From Lepturacanthus savala (lineage: Eukaryota; Chordata; Actinopteri; Scombriformes; Trichiuridae): a stretch of DNA of 64,000 bases. Position numbers and translations under genes: made by a program. The notes beneath the pieces are model-generated. The model saw only the letters and a program-made list of their open reading frames with translations, did not search any database and had not been told where the DNA came from. Of this stretch, positions 60,161 to 64,000 are shown one piece after another. Numbering within the stretch: position 1 is the stretch's first letter; each line of letters begins with the position of its first letter. The stretch covers positions 1,824,848 to 1,888,847 of the forward strand of contig CM060471.1 of NCBI GenBank assembly GCA_030544235.1, given 5' to 3'.

Positions 60161-60515
60161 TGTAGCTTCGAGATGTGTGAATTCACTCACAGAGTGATGC
60201 AGCAGCAGGAAACTCACAGTCAGCTGCAGAGTGCTTGAAGTCCTTGTAGATTCAACATGTAGTTTTACTCCTGAAAAATAGGATTTTCAGTGACTGAAAG
60301 TTGAGTTTTCTTCTTCGGGCTGCAATCCCTGGCCTGTGTGTAGCTTAGAGATGTGTGAACTCACTCTCAGAGTGATGCAGCAGCAGGAAACTCACAGCTG
60401 CAGAGTGTCAAAGTCGTTGTAGATCCAACATGTAGTTTTACTCTTCAAAAATAGGATTTTCAGTGACTGAAAGTTCAGCTTTCTTAAGGCTGCATTTCCT
60501 GGCCTGTGTGTAAAA
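60161..60515. repeat. 178-bp tandem duplication in grid1 intron 1
   Basis: Two head-to-tail copies, 60161-60338 and 60339-about 60515. Both contain gagtgatgcagcagcaggaa, acatgtagttttactc and aataggattttcagtgactg, with several substitutions and small indels. Confidence 0.88.
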
Positions 60516-61977
60516 AAGTGATTATTACATACTTGTATTAGGAATGTTTCTGCATATTATAATAAAACACTCCTTGATCACCGCACAGCCATTTGAACAT
60601 AAATAACAGTTTATCTTTGCCTTTACTTTAAGTTCTTTATTTGTGTATAACCTTTATGATGCAATAATGAGTCATGTTTCATAGGTTTCCTGTGGCACAC
60701 TGCTCAAATGGACTTTACAGAGAAGCTTTATGGTGCAATGAATATTTCTTCACTGCTCTATCTGTTGGTTTATTTGACATGCATACTAGCCCAGAGAAAA
60801 GAGAACCATTACCTTTTATAAAGTAGCTCCACAAGAAGCATCACATCTTTTATCAAGATGACACGTTTGTGAAGTCAAGATTGATTCACAAGTTTAGAAG
60901 ATTGATGAATGTGGCTTGTGACTCATCATGTTGAGCCTTCTTCTGGCCCCACAGCAAAGTTTATGGCTGAGGTCTAAAAGTTTACAGTAGTTTGCAAGAA
61001 AGACAACATTTTATACCATTCTTTATGTACCTTGTTATTTTTTTTAATGACTCATGGTCAAAGAATATTTTTTAATTTTCTGATGGTTTCATTTGGAGAT
61101 TGTTTTGCTTTCTTTTAGGTTTGATTAGATGAAATTGTCCAGTATAATATATAACCAATTTGTTTGATTCCTAAAAGCTGAATAGTTGACATAGATGAAT
61201 GATTATCTGATCCATATTTAAGTACTTGCCAAACAAGTTCACAGAATGCTGATAAAGCCCATCGCATGTATACCAGGTAAATCTCACAGTGTTTTTTTAA
61301 TCTGGTGTTTGACATTGCCTTCTGAGTATGCACAATATGCATTCATCTGGCCAGAGACTTCCTGGGGCTACTTCTGGGCAGCCCTCTGCTATCTTGAATG
61401 TGGATAACATAATTTAATTGTCTGGCTTTCTAGACTCTCAAAATGTTATCGGACCAAATCAATCAAATTCTGAAGTGATTTCCTTTGTTTCCTTTCCTTT
61501 GTGATGGTCTAAACAATGCATTCATAGTTTTACAGCCACTAGAGTAACAGTTGGTTACAGTGGAGCCTATGATACAAGCACATGTGGATAATGTGTAATG
61601 AATGTTGCTGCCAGAAGGGGGAGATAAAAGTTCTGCACTACAGCTTTAACTAAAATCAGTAAAATCCTCGGATTATTTTGAGGCGTCTTTGCTCAGGTTT
61701 GCTCAGGTTTGGGACTACTGGAATAGCAGCCTCTTAAAATACATAAGAAGAGTCTGAAATCAGCAGGATTATGTAATCTTTTTAGTGGCTCCTCATGAAT
61801 TCTATTAGAGAAATCACTTCTTTGATGTTGATATAGAGTTTTTACAGACTGTTTTACAGAATGATCATCTTAATTTAGGTCTAAACTTAAACTTTCTTTA
61901 TTGTCATTTATAAAACTCAACAGTGCATTTGGAATGAAATTTTAGTCCATTGGCTGCATTATAACTATATGAAGGTC

Positions 61978-62278
61978 AGTCGCTGATTTTCTATATCTGC
62001 TTATTCCTCACTAGGGTCACAGGGTTTACCGGAGCCAATCCCAGTGAGAGGCAGGGATACACTCCAGACAGGTTGCTATGTATAGGAAATTTAGAGTCTC
62101 CAATTAAACTCAGCATGTGTTTGGACTGTGGGAGGAAGCTGGAGAACCTGGAGAAAACCCACCAGACACAGAGAGAACATGATACTCCACACAGAAAGGT
62201 CCCAGACCAAGGACTTGAACCTGCACCCTTTTTGTGAAGCAACAGCACTAACCCCCGTACCACTGTCACCCCTATATG
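61978..62278 (-). repeat. Dispersed gggcaacacggtgg repeat, antisense, in grid1 intron 1
   Basis: Tail gtcagtcgctgattttctat, core gaaatttagagtctccaatt and ggactgtgggaggaagctgg, degraded 5' edge near 62270. Confidence 0.84.
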
Positions 62279-62959
62279 AAGAGTTCTTTTGCAAAAGCAG
62301 ATAACTCCACTCTAATCTTCCATAATAAAAAGAGGTATCTATTAAACTTTGCAGTTTAAACTGTAAAGTGAAGTCTAAACTTTAAAAATTACAAGCCTCA
62401 GATCATTCTTTTCCAAAATGGTGTTTATCTTTTGGAGCTCTTCATATATAAATACAACAAATTTATCCAATTATAAAAATAACAGAAGAAATTGTTGAAA
62501 ACTGAAGCCGGAACCATCTCCCTCCTCCCTGCCAGTGTAGCTGGTCTGTGGTCACAACAACGGATGTGTTCAGAGCCTCCATTGTGTGACTCTGAGTGAC
62601 TTGGCAGCACAGCAGGACGTGCAGATCAGATGTGACAGTGTTCCAGCCTTGGTCCCAAAAACCCCCCTGTCCCCCATCCCTCATCTCTGTTCCCTGTGGA
62701 GGACTGGTGGCAGGCGGTGGGTGTTCTGATCTGTAAAAGAGCTGATACAGGTGAAAACACGGTGCTGGCACCTTCAGGCGACCTACCATGGCCTCTGACC
62801 CGCTCTGAATGCTGTGGGATCGTGTGCATCAGTGGTGCAGAACATCCGTCCACAGGTTTTCATTCCATCTGCTCACAATAGCAGCTGGTTTCTCTAATTA
62901 GTCCCGCCCCCTTTTCTGTTGGCTGAATGTGCAGAAAAATCATGGCAAGCTATTTTTAA

Positions 62960-63475
62960 CATAAAGGCTGAATTCGACTATCCAAAATTAACATTGTCGA
63001 TATTGTCTTTCTGACTAATCGTAATTATGTTTTGAATAGTTGCATCTTTCATTTAAGATATGTGTAACATAAATGTGACTAGTCAAAATGACATATAGAG
63101 ATATTTGTAATTCAGTTTCAGTAATTCATTATCTGATGTCACTGAAACGTCATTCAAGTCATCACACATCTTACATGACAATTAGAGATATCTGTAAATA
63201 AATTTTGACTTGGCATAATTGAAAGTTATGGATGTCTCAAACGTCACAACACATGACGTCTAATTGTCAATTTGTTTCTCTATGTCTCTATTCTCTAAAA
63301 GTGGAGACACGTCAACAAAGCCATTTTGCCCAGTCTAAACTGTAATTCAAGTTACTATACGATTCCATTCTGACTAGGCAAACTTGAAACAGATATCTAC
63401 CATTTCAGATATCTCTGAGTCAGAATTTAGAGATTACTATTCATAACTCATTTAAAGATATCAGTAATTTACATA
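62960..63475. mobile_element. MITE-like region with gactagtcaaaa / gagatatctgta motifs
   Basis: Recurrent short motifs in both orientations: tgactagtcaaaatgacata (63078), gagatatctgtaaata (63186), gcaaacttgaaacagatatc (63378), agatatctctgagtcag (63408). The pattern of inverted gactag and agatatct units resembles a foldback MITE. Ends not resolved. Confidence 0.4.
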
Positions 63476-63900
63476 CCGTATTTTACTTGTATTTTACTTG
63501 TACTCCGTATTTTACTTGTTTTACTCCGTATTTTACTTGTACTCCGGAGCGACTATAAGTCACTCCGGAGTACAAGTCGCACCAGCCATAAAATGCATAA
63601 TAAAGAAGGAAAAAACATATATAAGTCACACTGGAGTAAGTTGCATTTTGGGGGTAAATGGGGGGTTATGTTGTGAAGCAGAGGTAATTAGGGGGCAATT
63701 GATTGTTTATCCAGTGGGTGCCGCTGTGTGATCATTGTATCAAGAAGGTTTACTGAAGAAGAGGGAAGTTTCTGCGCATGCGTGAGTGAACTCTGAACTC
63801 AGAACCGGAGCCGCTGCTCTGAACTCCTCTCTTCTCCTCTTTGTCTCGATAAAAAGTGAACAAACAGATTTAAAATTTAAATGACGAACAATTTAAAATA
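63476..63900. mobile_element. Fragment of a DNA element with ccgtatttt ... ctataagtc motif
   Basis: taccgtattttacttg is reiterated at 63474, 63506 and 63526. It is followed by ggagcgactataagtcactc, ggagtacaagtcgcaccagc and a second ataagtcacactggagtaag. Such serial ataagtcgcacc units are typical of a widespread vertebrate non-autonomous element. Exact family not named. Confidence 0.5.
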
Positions 63901-64000
63901 AAAACAGGCTGAACGGTGCTGACGTTACATAAGATAACTGAGAACATGCCTGGTATGTTAACATAACATATTAAGAGTTATTCCCATAACTATAGCATCA

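Larger units (their letters stand above)
58211..64000 (+). other. grid1: Intron 1 of the grid1-like gene (incomplete)
   Basis: No further exon is recognised up to the end of the window. The first 600 bp remain GC-richer with (CTC)n at about 58686-58735; afterwards the composition is that of ordinary intron. Contents include a 178-bp tandem duplication, a dispersed repeat and two old element fragments, listed separately. Confidence 0.7.

Noticed and set aside
1..64000. tRNA, rRNA or snRNA genes
   Set aside because: No cloverleaf with intact A and B boxes or other RNA gene signature was noticed. The SINE-like piece at 55.7 kb only resembles a B box.

Overview
The window reads as euchromatic DNA of a ray-finned fish, probably a spiny-rayed (percomorph) teleost. 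Genes are split by GT-AG introns. Between them lie teleost-type transposons: Tc1/mariner, an IS630-like element, hAT, PIF/Harbinger, TTAA-flanked MITEs, a Ty3/Gypsy relic, a restriction-like-endonuclease LINE, and about ten copies of one short dispersed repeat. Long microsatellites are common, and (TAGA)n, (CA)n and (TA)n are the largest. There is no bacterial or phage-like gene layout. All identifications come from reading the sequence; no database search was run.

The only host genes I can support are these. (1) A plus-strand tandem cluster of three stonustoxin (SNTX)-family genes lies at about 15.4-36.5 kb. Copy A (about 15.5-18.2 kb) is a decayed relic. Copy B (5' UTR exon ending at 18895, coding 19006-23480) is intact across three coding exons and predicts 697 residues, the length expected of an SNTX subunit. 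Copy C (about 32.6-36.5 kb) keeps all exons and splice sites but carries two frameshifts and a nonsense codon. B and C share near-identical blocks that suggest recent gene conversion. (2) The first coding exon of an ionotropic glutamate receptor delta gene, best matched to grid1, lies at 58129-58210. It sits downstream of a 2-kb CpG-rich promoter/5' UTR region and is followed by an intron that runs off the window.

Region by region: 0-1.05 kb, end of a Tc1 element; 1.1-4.1 kb, repeat and MITEs with long inverted arms; 4.2-5.4 kb, Gypsy pol and gag fragments on the minus strand; 7.2-8.5 kb, a degenerate LINE; 11.3-12.8 kb, LTR-like sequence and a hAT MITE nested in the common repeat; 15.4-36.5 kb, the SNTX cluster with Tc1, Harbinger and other elements between copies; 36.5-44 kb, intergenic repeats, a solo-LTR-like block and a TTAA MITE; 44.7-46.6 kb, a hAT element with a BED-finger ORF interrupted by a second hAT-type element; 46.6-51.6 kb, intergenic with an internally deleted Tc1; 51.6-53.6 kb, an almost complete IS630/Tc1-type element; 53.6-54.1 kb, a (TAGA)n array; 56-64 kb, grid1 promoter, exon 1 and intron 1.

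The SNTX genes and grid1 have no obvious functional link. The SNTX cluster is a typical lineage-expanding tandem family, and grid1 is a conserved neural gene that happens to lie beside it. SNTX-family genes also occur in fish without venom, so copy B should not be read as a venom toxin without expression evidence.
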